Shown here: in pieces, positions 9,405-17,387 of the stretch | Position numbering within the stretch: position 1 is the first letter of the stretch | How the letters are laid out: every line of letters starts with the position of its first letter | Assembly: GCA_903831455.1 (NCBI GenBank) | Contig: CAIKXV010000282.1 | Span: forward strand, 1-42,522 | Direction: 5' to 3' | Source: an uncultured Pseudomonadota bacterium | GTDB taxonomy: Bacteria; Pseudomonadota; Gammaproteobacteria; Burkholderiales; CAIKXV01 | Length of the DNA stretch: 42,522 nucleotides | The notes under the pieces: model-generated | Databases searched by the model: none | Told to the model about the DNA's origin: nothing | The model's input: the letters and a program-made list of their open reading frames with translations, nothing else | Position numbers and translations under genes: made by a program

Positions 9405-9567
9405 GAGGAACCGTCGTCGCGCCGGATGGCCGGGGCGACCGCGTTGCGATCGCCCGGATGAGCCCCGGGCCGGGCGCCGCGCGGGCCTCGCCGGCCCATT
9501 GGGCGTACCCGACCGCTCGACCGAGGTACGGTCGTCGCGCCGGGTTGCCGAGTCGACCGCGTTGCGA
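9405..9567. repeat. Pair of 45-bp imperfect direct repeats in a gene-free stretch
   Basis: Copies at 9405-9449 and 9523-9567 match at 39 of 45 positions by eye and share the blocks gtcgtcgcgccgg and cgaccgcgttgcga. They start 118 bases apart. They lie in the 339-base gap between the Bug receptor and doxX, which holds no convincing gene. Origin unknown. Confidence 0.75.
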
Positions 9568-9613
9568 CCACCGTGCTCGCCATCGCGTCGGACGCAGCAC
9601 GGGCCGCGTGGGG

Positions 9614-10048
9614 TCAGGCGCGTGCGCGGCGGGTGTCCAGGCCGAACCGGCCGGCTCCGGCGACCGCCAGGGCCAGCAGCCCCCCCACGACCGCGATGTT
9701 CTTGGAGAACATCAGCCGCTGGACGAACTGCTGGTCGACCGGCATCGCCCACCACGCGTGGAACAGCAGGGTCGCCGCGAGCGTGAAGGCCGCGAGCACC
9801 AGGGCCGCCACGCGCGTCCGGTAGCCGGCCAGCAGCGCGAGCGAGGCCGCAACCTCCACGGCGATCGCGATCGTGGCCCCGAGGACGGGCAGCGGCAACC
9901 CCACCGATCCGATATGGCCGACGGTTCCCGAGAAGCCGCCGATCTTCCCGATGCCGGCGGGCAGGAACAGCGCGACCATTGCGAGGCGCGCGAGAAGCAG
10001 CGAGAGGTCATCGAAGCGGTTGCGGGCGGGATCGCGGGAAGAGGACAT
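9614..10048 (-). CDS. DoxX-family membrane protein
   Basis: 144 residues with four hydrophobic segments. LLLARLAMVALFLPAGIGKI near the N terminus matches the DoxX opening, where the first helix carries an R and the loop reads GxxK. The family includes the small subunit of thiosulfate:quinone oxidoreductase but is mostly of unknown role, often linked to redox stress. The start at 10048 has AGGAG about 6 bases upstream. It lies downstream of the pirin remnant on the same strand; pirin-doxX pairs are common, so this may once have been a two-gene operon. Inner membrane location is expected. Confidence 0.85.
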   Translation of the reverse strand: MSSSRDPARNRFDDLSLLLARLAMVALFLPAGIGKIGGFSGTVGHIGSVGLPLPVLGATIAIAVEVAASLALLAGYRTRVAALVLAAFTLAATLLFHAWWAMPVDQQFVQRLMFSKNIAVVGGLLALAVAGAGRFGLDTRRARA

Positions 10049-10214
10049 GGAGGCTCCTGGAAAAGGGCGGCGGGTCGACCGCCGTGGGCAGGGATGCGGG
10101 CGCGGTCGGACGCCGACGCGGAACAGGCGGGGCAGGCCGGGCTGTCGTTACATGAGGGGAGAGGGGCTGTGCGGCGGATGGGGGCGTTGAGGGTGGGTCA
10201 GGGATATCGCGCGA

Positions 10215-10559
10215 TCATCGAGCCGCCAGGTCGAACACCAGCACCTCGGCATCGCGACCGTCGGCGAGTTCGAGCCGCATCTCGGCGTCGAGCATCGCCG
10301 CATCCCCGCCCGCCAGCGGATGGCCATTGACCGAGAGTTCGCCGCGAACGAGGTGGACGTAGGTGAGCCGGTGCGGTTCCAGCATGAGTTCCGCATGCTC
10401 CGCGCCATCGAAGAGTCCGGCCCGGATCACCGCATCGGCGTGCAGGCGCAGCGCGCCCGCGCCCACGAGGTCGTCCTGCCCGGCGGCGATGGGTACCAGG
10501 CGACCGCGCCGGGCCTGCGGATCGAAGTGCTTCTGCCCGAACCCCTGGCGCGGCCGCAT
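10215..10559 (-). pseudogene. Pirin family, C-terminal domain only (remnant)
   Basis: The 114-residue frame matches only the second half of a pirin: GFGQKHFDPQARRGRL opens the C-terminal cupin domain, LTYVHLVRGELSVNG lies in its middle, and DAEVLVFDLA is the usual end. The N-terminal domain, with its metal-binding HPHR-type motif, is missing. I read the frame upstream to about 10690 and the other minus-strand frames to 11088 and found nothing pirin-like. Intact pirins of this type are about 230 residues. Either this is a decayed gene that lost its 5' half, or a short protein starting at the ATG at 10559. The upstream residues in frame (ACDPLHHE) resemble the interdomain linker only weakly. 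Loss of function is the likelier reading. Confidence 0.65.
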
Positions 10560-11142
10560 CTCCGGGCGGGGCGCCTCGTGGTGAAGCGGGTCGCACGCCC
10601 CGAGCGCGTTGCCCGACCGGCCTATGCATGGAATGCCGGGGTCGGGCGCGGCCGGGCCTTGCAGTGGTGGTTGGGTCGGCTCGAAGATCCGCGCACGCGC
10701 ACGGCCCTGCTCGACCGGGCCGCCCCGTCATCCCTCTCCACGCGGATCCGCCCGGGACACAAGGTCAGGGCGTCGCGGACCGAGGTGCCGCGTCGCTGAA
10801 CTCACCGCCCCTGCCGGCGACATGCGGGCCGGAAGGACAGGCGTGCCGCGGCTCGGGCGGGACGGAATCGCCCGAGGTCACGGTCGAGGTGACGGTCGAG
10901 GTCGCGGTCGAGACCGCGCGGCCCGTCGTGTCGTCACGCGCGTGGAGATATCGCGCGACGCATGGTCCCGGCCTGCGCGCGGATACGAGGAAGAGACTCG
11001 GATGCGCGCTGCCGTCGCTTCCCGATGATCGTGACGCGGATGTCAGCGAACACGGGGCGTGACCTGCGACGGGTGCATGACCGTGCACGCAAGGCGCGTT
11101 GAAACACGCCGTGCAGGATGTCCGTCGAACGAACGGGTGTCG
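10560..11142. other. Gene-free region
   Basis: About 580 bases without a gene I can support on either strand. It holds the 12-bp tandem repeat at 10873-10912 and ends at the promoter of the glycosyltransferase gene. Confidence 0.5.
10873..10912. repeat. 12-bp tandem repeat, about 3.3 copies
   Basis: Units cgaggtcacggt, cgaggtgacggt and cgaggtcgcggt follow head to tail with one or two changes each, then a partial fourth. There is no coding context. Confidence 0.85.
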
Positions 11143-11172
11143 TTGAGCCGAATGGGATGCACTGTCTATAAT
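11143..11172 (+). promoter_or_regulatory. Predicted sigma70 promoter of the glycosyltransferase gene
   Basis: TTGAGC (11143-11148) and a perfect TATAAT (11167-11172) are separated by 18 bases in an AT-rich patch that stands out from its surroundings. Transcription would start near 11179, leaving a leader of about 55 bases before the ATG at 11236. Confidence 0.7.
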
Positions 11173-11235
11173 GGATTTACAATCTCACTTTGTAGCAATG
11201 CTTTCAGGGCGTCAGGAACAAGCGAGAGTGCGGCC

Positions 11236-12045
11236 ATGGCGGAGGAGGCGAGCGTCGAGTTGCCAGCGGTGATGCATGCTCGCGTCGAGCGCGCCGAGGC
11301 GAGCCGCATTCCGCGCGTGATCCACCAGACGTTCCGCAGCCGTCGAGTGCCCGGGGCGATGGCCTCAGCGGTGGATACCTGGATCTCGATGAACCCGGAC
11401 TACGAGTACCGGCTCTTCGATGATGCAGACATCCACGCGCTTGCAGCGGGCTTCGATTGCTCGGACCTCCCGTTCGACCGTGACGCGCTGTGCCGTGCCC
11501 TGCACACGATCCGTCCCGGGGCAGGGAGGGCCGATCTGTTCCGCTACCTGCTGCTCTACGAGCGGGGCGGGGTCTACATGGACATCGATACGGTCTGCCT
11601 CGCTCCGCTGAGCCGCTTCGTGCATCCGGCCGACGATGTCGTCAGCGGGGTCGGATTGCGCGGGGACTTCCATCAGTGGGGGCTCATCTACTCGCCTCGG
11701 CATCCGTTCATGAAGAGGGCGCTGGAGAACGCGGTCTCGAACGTGCTGCGACGGACGTTCGTGGCGGGATTCGAGAACACGCTCGAGGGACTCTGCGGTC
11801 CTCCCTGCCTCGACCTGTCCATCAAGCAGGTCCTGGGGATTCCCGCCCAGGCCCGGTTCAGGCCAGGGTTCTACGAGTTCCCGATCGATGGACGGGTGCA
11901 CCGCATCCGACTGCTCGAGGGTGATTTGTTCGGTGGGCAGGTAGCGTTCAAGTACGACGGCTACCTCGAGGACCTCGCGCAGTTGGGTCTTCGGCACTGG
12001 ATCGAGGAAGCCCTGTTCGACGATACCGGGGACGGGCCGCGGTAG
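11236..12045 (+). CDS. Glycosyltransferase with DXD motif (GT32/OCH1-like)
   Basis: 269 residues from the ATG at 11236. IPRVIHQTFRSRRVP (about residues 25-39) is the usual opening of GT32-type enzymes. NPDYEYRLFDD follows, then RADLFRYLLLYERGGVYMDID at about residues 98-118, where the aspartates at 116 and 118 form the DXD motif that binds metal and nucleotide sugar. Such enzymes transfer a hexose to glycans or lipids. Neither donor nor acceptor can be read. There is no signal peptide or membrane segment. The gene stands alone, with a strong promoter upstream and no glycan cluster around it, which suggests acquisition as a single gene. The longer frame from 11059 is rejected because it would start upstream of the promoter. 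The ribosome-binding site is weak, and an ATG at 11272 is also possible. Confidence 0.82.
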   Translation: MAEEASVELPAVMHARVERAEASRIPRVIHQTFRSRRVPGAMASAVDTWISMNPDYEYRLFDDADIHALAAGFDCSDLPFDRDALCRALHTIRPGAGRADLFRYLLLYERGGVYMDIDTVCLAPLSRFVHPADDVVSGVGLRGDFHQWGLIYSPRHPFMKRALENAVSNVLRRTFVAGFENTLEGLCGPPCLDLSIKQVLGIPAQARFRPGFYEFPIDGRVHRIRLLEGDLFGGQVAFKYDGYLEDLAQLGLRHWIEEALFDDTGDGPR

Positions 12046-12176
12046 ACCGAGCGCCCGATGCGCCGCAGATGGGGGGCGGTGGCGGAGTGGCGCGCCTCAC
12101 GGCGTCGTGCATGCACGCCGACGGGCGCACGGCGTCGAGTGACGGCGGTGGCGCTCCGCGCGTGCCGCCGATCGAC

Positions 12177-12740
12177 CTACCAGTCGGTCGCGATATCGGG
12201 CACCAGGGCCTTGGGCGAGCGACTGCCGGTCGGGCGTGTGGGAGTGCCGAGCACGATCCAGCCCACCAGCGTCTCGCCCGGCTTGCAGAAGGCCTCCACT
12301 ACCGCCGGATGGCGCACCTTGCGACCGGAGAGCATCTTGCCCGCGTAGCCCAGGCCGTGGGCTGCATTGAGGTAGTTCGTGATCGCCCCGCCGACCGCGA
12401 TCCACTGTTCGTGCTGGGGCACCAGCGGGTGGCCCAGGTCGATGCGGGCGATCACGGCAACCGTGACCGGGGCGCGCAACGCGCGCTCGCGTTCGATCGC
12501 CACCGACTCCGGGTCGCGCCCCGCCGCGTCTGCGATCTGCCCGAAGAGGGTGGCCAGGCGCTCTCGCGCCGCACCGCGAACCACGGAAAAACGGAACGGG
12601 GTGAGTTCGGCGTGGTCGGGCGCATGCAGCGCCGCCTCGGCCATCAGCGCGAGCGCGGCATCGTCTGGCGCCGGCTCGGTCAGGTGTCGCACGCCCAGCG
12701 AGTGGCGCTCGATCATCACGCGTACCGCGTCCGGGCACAT
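12177..12740 (-). CDS. Nitroreductase-family flavoprotein (YdjA-like)
   Basis: 187 residues from the ATG at 12740. The N-terminal extension of the long open frame to 13337 lies in other genes and is rejected. Family features are the RHSLGVRHL opening, the AALHAPDHAELTPFRFSVV motif (compare the APDHG...PWRF of YdjA-type enzymes), AVGGAITNYLNAAHGLGY and the C-terminal GWIVLG. These enzymes bind FMN and reduce small electron acceptors with NAD(P)H; the true substrate is seldom known. The start is 2 bases after the stop of the DsrE-like gene, so the two are translated together. Last gene of the minus-strand block that begins at fdh alpha, though it need not share its promoter. Confidence 0.85.
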   Translation of the reverse strand: MCPDAVRVMIERHSLGVRHLTEPAPDDAALALMAEAALHAPDHAELTPFRFSVVRGAARERLATLFGQIADAAGRDPESVAIERERALRAPVTVAVIARIDLGHPLVPQHEQWIAVGGAITNYLNAAHGLGYAGKMLSGRKVRHPAVVEAFCKPGETLVGWIVLGTPTRPTGSRSPKALVPDIATDW

Positions 12741-12742
12741 GG

Positions 12743-13141
12743 TCAGTACACCAGGGTGCGCCAGCGCAGATCGGCGGCGCGAGCCATGAACTGCACCGTG
12801 CCTCCGAGGCCGGCGCACTCGGGAATCAGGCGGTCGGGCGCGAGCCGGTGCGCCGCCAGCGCATCGGCGCAGGCATAGAGCCGTGCTCCGTGCGCGATGG
12901 CCTCGCGCATCGATGCGAGCACGCTCTTGGGATGCGAAGGATTCGGGCGAAGTCCCTCGGCCACGCCCGGCGCGAGCAGTCGTACGCTGGCCGCGGTGAA
13001 GTAGATCTCGACGGGCAGGTCCATCGCCGCCGCGGCGGCCGCGTGGAAGAAGGGCGTTGCGAGCCGTTCCGGCACCGTGGGATCTGCTGCCCAGAGCAGG
13101 ATCGCCACGCCCGCCGCGGGCTGATCGACGTAGCCGCTCAT
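12743..13141 (-). CDS. DsrE/DsrF-like protein
   Basis: 132 residues. It has the small alpha/beta DsrE fold pattern: a hydrophobic first strand (VAILLWAADP), LPVEIYFTAASVRLL in the middle, SVLASMREAIAHGARLYAC, then a C-terminal CAGLGGTVQF stretch. Cys91 in RLYACADAL is where DsrE/TusD-type proteins carry the cysteine that can hold a persulfide, and Cys109 is a second candidate. Members relay sulfur in sulfur oxidation or tRNA thiolation; others have no known role. It lies between the GcvH-like gene and the nitroreductase gene. A sulfur-relay role here is inference. No signal peptide. Confidence 0.75.
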   Translation of the reverse strand: MSGYVDQPAAGVAILLWAADPTVPERLATPFFHAAAAAAMDLPVEIYFTAASVRLLAPGVAEGLRPNPSHPKSVLASMREAIAHGARLYACADALAAHRLAPDRLIPECAGLGGTVQFMARAADLRWRTLVY

Positions 13142-13243
13142 GGCGTGGCCCTGCGGTCAATCGCGCCGCGGCCACTGCGGCAGGCACGTGCGTACGGGCC
13201 GGATCGGCCGATCGTCGCTCGCCTGCCGGGTGGCTTCGCTGCG

Positions 13244-13285
13244 GCGCGCAGGTGGAGGAGGGCTGCGCCCCCCGTGCCTGCGCGC
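13244..13285. other. Inverted repeat between the GcvH-like and DsrE-like genes
   Basis: The arms gcgcgcagg (13244-13252) and cctgcgcgc (13277-13285) are perfect complements, and the intervening sequence can pair further. It lies in a 202-base gap within a same-strand gene series. It has no T-run, so it may be a processing or attenuation hairpin rather than a terminator. Confidence 0.45.
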
Positions 13286-13343
13286 GGGCTCCATCCCTCC
13301 CTTCGTGGAAGTTCGACCGCTGACAACCCTCGCCCATCCCGAT

Positions 13344-13805
13344 TCATGTGCCGCCCTCGTGCGCGGTGCCGGCATCGCCTTCCCCGCGTCGATACAGCCA
13401 GGCGTGGTGCGCCATGGCCGGCGCCACGGCTGCGCCGTGCAGCAGCCGGGCGCGATCGCCGTCCCAGGCAGACAGCCGCACACGAGCGAGCCATCCCGAT
13501 CCGTACGGGTCCTGGTGCACGCGCTGCGGCTCGGTGGCCAGGTGGGCGTTGATCTCCACCACGGTTCCGGTGACGGGCGATCTCACCGAGACGATGGACT
13601 TCGCAAGTTCCGCGACCGCGATGCTCTTGCCCTGCTCGACGCGGCTGCCAGAGACTTTCGGCCGGCACATGTAGAGTTCCCCGGACAACTGCACGCCCAG
13701 CGCGGTGATGCCGACCACCGCTGAGTCGCCCTCCCGACGCGCCCAGACCTGCTCCTCGACCAGATAGTGCAGATCGTCGGGAAACTCGAGCCCGTCCACG
13801 GTCAT
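13344..13805 (-). CDS. GcvH-like lipoyl-domain protein
   Basis: 153 residues. It has the GcvH fold pattern: VVGITALGVQLSGELY at about residues 30-45, then VAELAKSIVSVRSPVTG at 64-80 where Lys69 is the expected lipoyl attachment site, then VEINAHLATEPQRVHQDPYG and GWLARVRLS. Classic GcvH has ESVK at the modified site; here it is ELAK, so the lysine is kept but the context differs. About 40 extra residues follow the domain. No gcvT or gcvP is nearby, so a role in glycine cleavage is doubtful. GcvH-like proteins (LbpA type) are known as sulfur carriers in sHdr sulfur oxidation, and a DsrE-like gene follows here. GGAG about 6 bases before 13805 supports the start. It begins 75 bases after tRNA-Sec. 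Confidence 0.8.
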   Translation of the reverse strand: MTVDGLEFPDDLHYLVEEQVWARREGDSAVVGITALGVQLSGELYMCRPKVSGSRVEQGKSIAVAELAKSIVSVRSPVTGTVVEINAHLATEPQRVHQDPYGSGWLARVRLSAWDGDRARLLHGAAVAPAMAHHAWLYRRGEGDAGTAHEGGT

Positions 13806-13880
13806 CGCGCGACTCCGGGCGTGGGTTCACCGGACAGCGCCGGGTTGCCCGAAAGATAACCGGGGCCGTGGGTACCGGGA

Positions 13881-13976
13881 TGGCGGAGGGGAATGGGAGT
13901 CGAACCCACCCGGCAACGCATAGCGCCACCCACCGGGTTTGAAGCCCGGCCGATCCACCAGGACCGTCTCCCCTCC
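13881..13976 (-). tRNA. selC: tRNA-Sec (UCA anticodon)
   Basis: 96 bases including an encoded CCA. An 8-bp acceptor stem pairs GGAGGGGA with TCCCCTCC, the long form specific to selenocysteine tRNA. The anticodon TCA is at 13942-13940 within CTTCAAA. A long variable arm follows, then a GGTTCGACTCC T-loop region. SelB carries this tRNA to the UGA codon. The 5' end is 16 bases after the selB stop, so selB and selC are probably one transcript. Confidence 0.96.
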
Positions 13977-13992
13977 GCGGGACTGGACATCT

Positions 13993-15945
13993 TCATGCTC
14001 GCGAACCCGATTGTGACACCGTATCGGATACCTCGGTGAACAGCGCGCAGTCCGGGCGAAGCCGGTGCCCATCACCGACGCGCCGGGTGACGCCGATCCG
14101 GTCGAAGTATTCCAGGATCTGGATCGCGCGCTTGCGCCCGAGTCCGGTGGCATCGCGGAAGGTGGCAGCGGTGACCGTACCGTCGTTCGCGGCCGCCAAT
14201 TGGCGTGCCAGTCCAGCGAGCGAGCGCATGGTCGCCGGCGGGTACACCAGGTCGTGAACCACCTGGTGGACATCGCCGCGCTGGGACAGGCGCGCGAGCG
14301 TCACCCGCATCAGCGGCTCGCTCTCCTGGGTGGCGCGGGCCAGATCGCGCGCCCATGCACCCTCGAAGCCCGCCTCCGCAAGTCGCGGGGCGATCTTCTG
14401 CGCGATCCGCTCGTCGACGCCGGACAGGCGCAGGCCGTGCGCAGGCAGGTGTACGCAGGCGCCGCGCGCGGCGAGGACCCCATCGCCGATCATCCAGGCG
14501 AGCAACGCCCTCCAGAGCGGCTCGGCCAGGCGCGGGAGGGCGAGTCGGCGCAGGCGCGAGGCATCCGGGCCCAGTTCGTCCGGATGGGCGGCGTGGAACG
14601 TTTCGAGCGCCCCGAGTATGCGCACGGCCGCCGCGTCGCGGTGCGTGTTCGCGAGCGCGTGGGAGGGTTCCCCGCCCGTCGTGGCGCACAATGCCATTGC
14701 CGGTGGCGGCAGCGTGCGGTGCAGCGCCTCCGCGCGCCGCCAGTGGCGCAGATCGACCCCCAGCGGTGAGACGGCGAGCAGGGCGGCGCGCCGAGCCTCC
14801 GGGGTCGGGGCGTCCCACGCGCTCAGTTCGGCCAGGCGCTGCGCCGTGCGGCGGTAGCGTGCCGGGCCGGTCGGATCGATCACCGTGCCGCCGGCAAGGG
14901 TGCGGGTCGCCGCCGCATCGCGCAGCACCACGCGATCGCCCGTCCAGGCACCGATCGGCTGGCGCAGGACCAGTTGCACCCGCGCACGCTCTCCCGGCGC
15001 GATGGACTCCACCGGGTCGAGCAGCGCCACCGTGCCCAGCGTGGAACCCGCGCCCAGGTGCACATGTACCGGAGTGCCCCCGCGCAGCGGTCGGGACTCG
15101 CCCGCCCAGACGGTGACGTGCACGTCGATCCGGTCGGTGGTCAGCGCGACGGCAGGATGCACCAGCCAGTCCCCGCGCCGGATCGCCTCCTTCGGGAATC
15201 CCGCGACCGCGAGCGCGCAACGCTCGTGCGCGTGGGCGCGTTCCACGCGCCGGTTCTGCGCGTGCACGCTGCGCACGCGCGCGAGCGGCAGCGATGTGGA
15301 GCCCGGCAGCAGCGCAAGCTCATCGCCGACGGCGATCGATCCGGCGTGGAGGGTGCCCGTGACGACCGTGCCCGTCCCCTCGACCGTGAACACGCGGTCG
15401 ACGGCCATGCGAAAGGCGAGGTGATCCTCTTCCCGCCCCGGCTGTGACGCCTCGAGCTCGAACAGTCGGGTCAGCAGCGCGTCGATGCCCTGTCCGCTGG
15501 CCGCGGACACCTGGACCGCGGGCGAGCCTTCGAGCGGGGTGCCCGCGAGCAGATCGACGGATTGCGCCGTGACCTGGGCGATCCGATCCGCGTCCACCCG
15601 GTCGCACTTGGTGACCGCCACGGTCGCCGACTGCACGCCGAGCAGCGAGAGCACCGCGAGATGCTCGCGCGTCTGCGGCATCGGGCCGTCGTCCGCAGCC
15701 ACCAGGAGCAGCGCGTGGTCGATACCGGTGGCCCCGGCGAGCATGGTGTGCACCAGCCGCTCGTGCCCGGGCACGTCGATGAATCCGATCCGCCGTCCGG
15801 AAGGGGCATCCAGGAACGCGTAGCCCAGTTCGATGCTGATGCCGCGCTGCTTCTCCTGCGGCAGTCGGTCGGTATCCACGCCGGTGAGTGCCTTCACCAG
15901 CGTGGTCTTGCCATGGTCGATGTGGCCGGCGGTGCCGATGATCAT
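13993..15945 (-). CDS. selB: Selenocysteine-specific translation elongation factor SelB
   Basis: 650 residues. The N-terminal GTPase has GHIDHGKTT (residues 7-15), DVPGHE (57-62) and TKCD (112-115), followed by EF-Tu-like beta barrels ([20 protein letters not shown] and later). The C-terminal third consists of winged-helix domains, which in SelB bind the SECIS hairpin. It delivers Sec-tRNA to the in-frame UGA of fdh alpha, encoded upstream on the same strand. The length is near the usual 610-640 residues. Its immediate neighbour upstream is fdhE rather than selA. Confidence 0.96.
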   Translation of the reverse strand: MIIGTAGHIDHGKTTLVKALTGVDTDRLPQEKQRGISIELGYAFLDAPSGRRIGFIDVPGHERLVHTMLAGATGIDHALLLVAADDGPMPQTREHLAVLSLLGVQSATVAVTKCDRVDADRIAQVTAQSVDLLAGTPLEGSPAVQVSAASGQGIDALLTRLFELEASQPGREEDHLAFRMAVDRVFTVEGTGTVVTGTLHAGSIAVGDELALLPGSTSLPLARVRSVHAQNRRVERAHAHERCALAVAGFPKEAIRRGDWLVHPAVALTTDRIDVHVTVWAGESRPLRGGTPVHVHLGAGSTLGTVALLDPVESIAPGERARVQLVLRQPIGAWTGDRVVLRDAAATRTLAGGTVIDPTGPARYRRTAQRLAELSAWDAPTPEARRAALLAVSPLGVDLRHWRRAEALHRTLPPPAMALCATTGGEPSHALANTHRDAAAVRILGALETFHAAHPDELGPDASRLRRLALPRLAEPLWRALLAWMIGDGVLAARGACVHLPAHGLRLSGVDERIAQKIAPRLAEAGFEGAWARDLARATQESEPLMRVTLARLSQRGDVHQVVHDLVYPPATMRSLAGLARQLAAANDGTVTAATFRDATGLGRKRAIQILEYFDRIGVTRRVGDGHRLRPDCALFTEVSDTVSQSGSRA

Positions 15946-16222
15946 CCGGGCAACCTCGCCGCATGGGAGACCCTCCGAAACTTCGGGAGGACCCGGTCGC
16001 GGCCGATGGAGCCGACGGGACCCACGCTCATGCCGGCCGTGTCCCGGCTGGAGGGGATGAGCCGCACGACCGGTCGATCGACCTTTCGAGCGCCCCGTAT
16101 CGACGTCGCCCTCCGCGCGCGCACGGGTACGCGTCTGCTCGCGGCAACGGAGGCCGCGCAGGTGGTCGGGGCCTTGAATCCGGCCTGCGAACCGTCGACG
16201 ACGGATGGGTCAGGCCAGCGCA
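15946..16222. other. Gap between fdhE and selB; no selA seen
   Basis: 277 bases with no gene or recognisable fragment. selA (selenocysteine synthase) is often placed between fdhE and selB in related clusters. I looked through the minus-strand frames for a SelA remnant and saw none. The gap may hold a promoter for selB-selC, but no clear pair stands out. Confidence 0.5.
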
Positions 16223-17230
16223 TCAGGAGACTGCGGGATCGGGTGGCGGATCGTCCGGGCCCGGATCGCCGAAGAGCAGCATCAGGTTCACGCCGTGGCG
16301 GCGCTTGTCGGTGTCGGAGACGAGCAGGTCGAGCGCGAGGGTCGCGAGGTCGTCCGCTCCGGCCTCGACCTGAGGGTCGCGATCGCTGTGCACGATCTTC
16401 AGGTAGTGGCCGCACTCGTCGCAGGTTTCGGCCTGCACCGCCGCCGCGACTGCGCCCTGGGCGTCGTCGCTGTCGGCCGGCTGCAGCGACTGATAGGCGA
16501 GCGACTTCGAGGACAGGCAGTGCGGGCACCTGATGCGCACCATGTGCCACTGCAGGCTGCACAGGCTGCAGACGAGGTAGCGCTGACCCAGGGACTCGCC
16601 GGCCGAGCGGGTGAGGCTCGCCACCGGGCGGCTGCCGCAGCAGGGGCACAGCGTCTCGTCGCCAATGCGGCCGAAGGCCCGATCCCCGCTTTGCGCGCGC
16701 ACCCCGAGCGCGAGGTGGGTCCAGTAGACCTGAAGCGCTGCGGCGATCAGCGGCGCCGCCGCGAGGTCCAACCCATGCGTGACGCCGGCGAGCAGGCAGT
16801 CGGCCTGCTGCTCGAGTTCATCGTCGGTGGTCGCCAGAACCCGCTCGACGACCGCGACCGTGGCGGCAGGCGCCGCAGCGGCGAGGCGGGGCAGCATCGC
16901 CCGCAGCGCGCCGCGCCATGCCGGATCGCGGGGCCAGTCGAGCGCGGGCAGCGTCGGTGCGCCCTGTCGCGCCGCGCGTTCGAGGGCGGCCTCGTCGGGC
17001 AGCGCGACCTCGGGGAAACACTCCAGTGCCTCGTGCTGGGCCATGGCCAGATCGCCCATGAACGCGAGGAAATCGCCCATAGGGTGCTGGCGCGAGAGCT
17101 GTCGCAGTCGCATTGCGCGCTCGGCGAAGAGGCGCGAGCGCTCCGGCCACAGGAGATAGGGCGTGTCGCCGCCAGCACGGGCCGCGATCTCCTCGGCCGA
17201 CATCACCCGGACGGTAGCGGTGACGGTCAT
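16223..17230 (-). CDS. fdhE: Formate dehydrogenase accessory protein FdhE
   Basis: 335 residues. The C-terminal half carries the FdhE zinc/iron cysteine motifs: LCPCCGSRPVAS, then LVCSLCSLQWHMVRIRCPHC, then ETCDECGHYLKIV. The N-terminal half is helical (LWPERSRLFAERAMRLRQLS). FdhE is cytoplasmic and needed for maturation of membrane-bound respiratory formate dehydrogenase before Tat export. It lies 157 bases downstream of the gamma-subunit gene on the same strand, with a hairpin in between. Confidence 0.93.
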   Translation of the reverse strand: MTVTATVRVMSAEEIAARAGGDTPYLLWPERSRLFAERAMRLRQLSRQHPMGDFLAFMGDLAMAQHEALECFPEVALPDEAALERAARQGAPTLPALDWPRDPAWRGALRAMLPRLAAAAPAATVAVVERVLATTDDELEQQADCLLAGVTHGLDLAAAPLIAAALQVYWTHLALGVRAQSGDRAFGRIGDETLCPCCGSRPVASLTRSAGESLGQRYLVCSLCSLQWHMVRIRCPHCLSSKSLAYQSLQPADSDDAQGAVAAAVQAETCDECGHYLKIVHSDRDPQVEAGADDLATLALDLLVSDTDKRRHGVNLMLLFGDPGPDDPPPDPAVS

Positions 17231-17335
17231 TGCATCAGTCTCCTGGGAGGAAGGTCTGCGATCGGGGGCAGGAGGTCGGCTCGACAGCTACCGGTCGACC
17301 GACGATGGGTCGATTGCGGGCCGGACGCGACACGG

Positions 17336-17367
17336 CCCGTCCCGCACCGATGCCGGAGCGGGACGGG
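17336..17367. other. Hairpin between fdh gamma and fdhE
   Basis: The arms cccgtcccgc (17336-17345) and gcgggacggg (17358-17367) pair perfectly around a 12-base loop. There is no T-run on either side. It could be a partial terminator or a stability element that lowers fdhE expression relative to the subunits. Confidence 0.5.
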
Positions 17368-17387
17368 GTCGGGACGGCGTATGCTGC

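Noticed and set aside
12177-13337. A 386-residue nitroreductase with an N-terminal extension
   Set aside because: The extension is the DsrE-like gene and its upstream gap read in another frame; the family starts near MCPDAVRVMIERHS.
13344-13805. True glycine-cleavage H protein (gcvH)
   Set aside because: No gcvT or gcvP is nearby, the lipoyl-site context is changed, and about 40 extra residues follow the domain.
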